From NCBI RefSeq assembly GCF_024746795.1, contig NZ_CP080524.1:3760001-3824000 (forward strand): DNA of 64,000 nucleotides, in the 5' to 3' direction. This document shows positions 62,333-64,000 of this stretch, piece by piece (position 1 is the stretch's first letter; every line of letters begins with the position of its first letter). The notes beneath the pieces were generated by a model, which saw only the letters and a program-made list of their open reading frames with translations, did no database searches and was not told where the DNA came from. A program made the position numbers and the translations under genes. This stretch comes from Mesorhizobium sp. AR10 (GTDB lineage: Bacteria > Pseudomonadota > Alphaproteobacteria > Rhizobiales > Rhizobiaceae).

Positions 62333-64000
<1,668 letters not shown>

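Overview
The window looks like chromosome from an alphaproteobacterium of the order Hyphomicrobiales (Rhizobiales), most probably Mesorhizobium or a close relative. This is inferred from the uniformly high GC content, rhizobial families (DUF982, DUF6074-like, DUF2161, DUF882/M15, DUF2336, a GcrA-like C-terminal domain), the gene order aminotransferase-hom-glpX-recJ, a class I PHA synthase and a Tad/Cpa pilus operon. No rRNA, CRISPR array, prophage or intact transposon was found. There is one tRNA gene (Glu, UUC).

Layout. Bases 1-4.6 kb are accessory: small DUF proteins, a DUF2161 nuclease-like protein, two DUF1801 proteins (one with a nonsense codon), an SRPBCC/ArsR pair whose ArsR gene is frameshifted, and a stand-alone GcrA-type C-terminal domain. 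Bases 4.6-7.2 kb hold an arginine catabolism module (arginase and ornithine cyclodeaminase) with a divergent Lrp/AsnC regulator. Bases 7.2-10.3 kb are gene-poor. They contain a decayed DNA-ligase tail, an arginine/aromatic-rich Tat protein, a BrkB/YihY membrane protein, a possible sensor-kinase relic and tRNA-Glu. Bases 10.5-20.3 kb are housekeeping: an M15-like lipoprotein, phaC, an aminotransferase, hom, glpX and recJ. Bases 20.3-21.7 kb hold an IS5 transposase remnant followed by an intact ArsR-SRPBCC-GFA cassette with its operator lying between -35 and -10. Bases 21.8-29.4 kb hold a patatin, hisI, folE, an IscU-like scaffold gene, a LysR regulator, yidD, a class D beta-lactamase and thrS. 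Bases 29.4-37.4 kb hold an acyltransferase, an exported beta-rich protein, nitroreductase/flavin reductase, a CitE/MaoC pair, DUF2336 and a frameshifted FUSC transporter.

Bases 37.4-49 kb: parE is divergent from a Tad pilus operon (cpaB, cpaC, a small lipoprotein, cpaE, cpaF, tadB, tadC, then tadD), followed by a frameshifted diguanylate cyclase. No pilin, prepilin peptidase or TadE/F/G genes are present, so the rest of the machine must lie elsewhere. Bases 49-53.6 kb hold the glycine cleavage operon gcvTHP under a tandem glycine riboswitch. Bases 53.7-64 kb hold a protein with an internally duplicated architecture, a LuxR-type regulator, a small secreted protein, a Tat-exported molybdopterin oxidoreductase with a cytochrome b partner, DUF1345 and YaiI proteins, a glutathione-dependent formaldehyde detoxification pair (gfa, adhC), a P-loop protein and the start of a propionyl-CoA carboxylase alpha subunit cut by the window edge.

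Four genes are broken by one base each (one nonsense, three indels). I also recognised a new ligase relic, an IS5 relic, a possible kinase relic and a covarying palindromic repeat family. I found no convincing new defence or biosynthetic system. The best leads are the duplicated-repeat protein at 53.9 kb, the arginine/aromatic-rich Tat protein at 8.1 kb and the covarying repeats.
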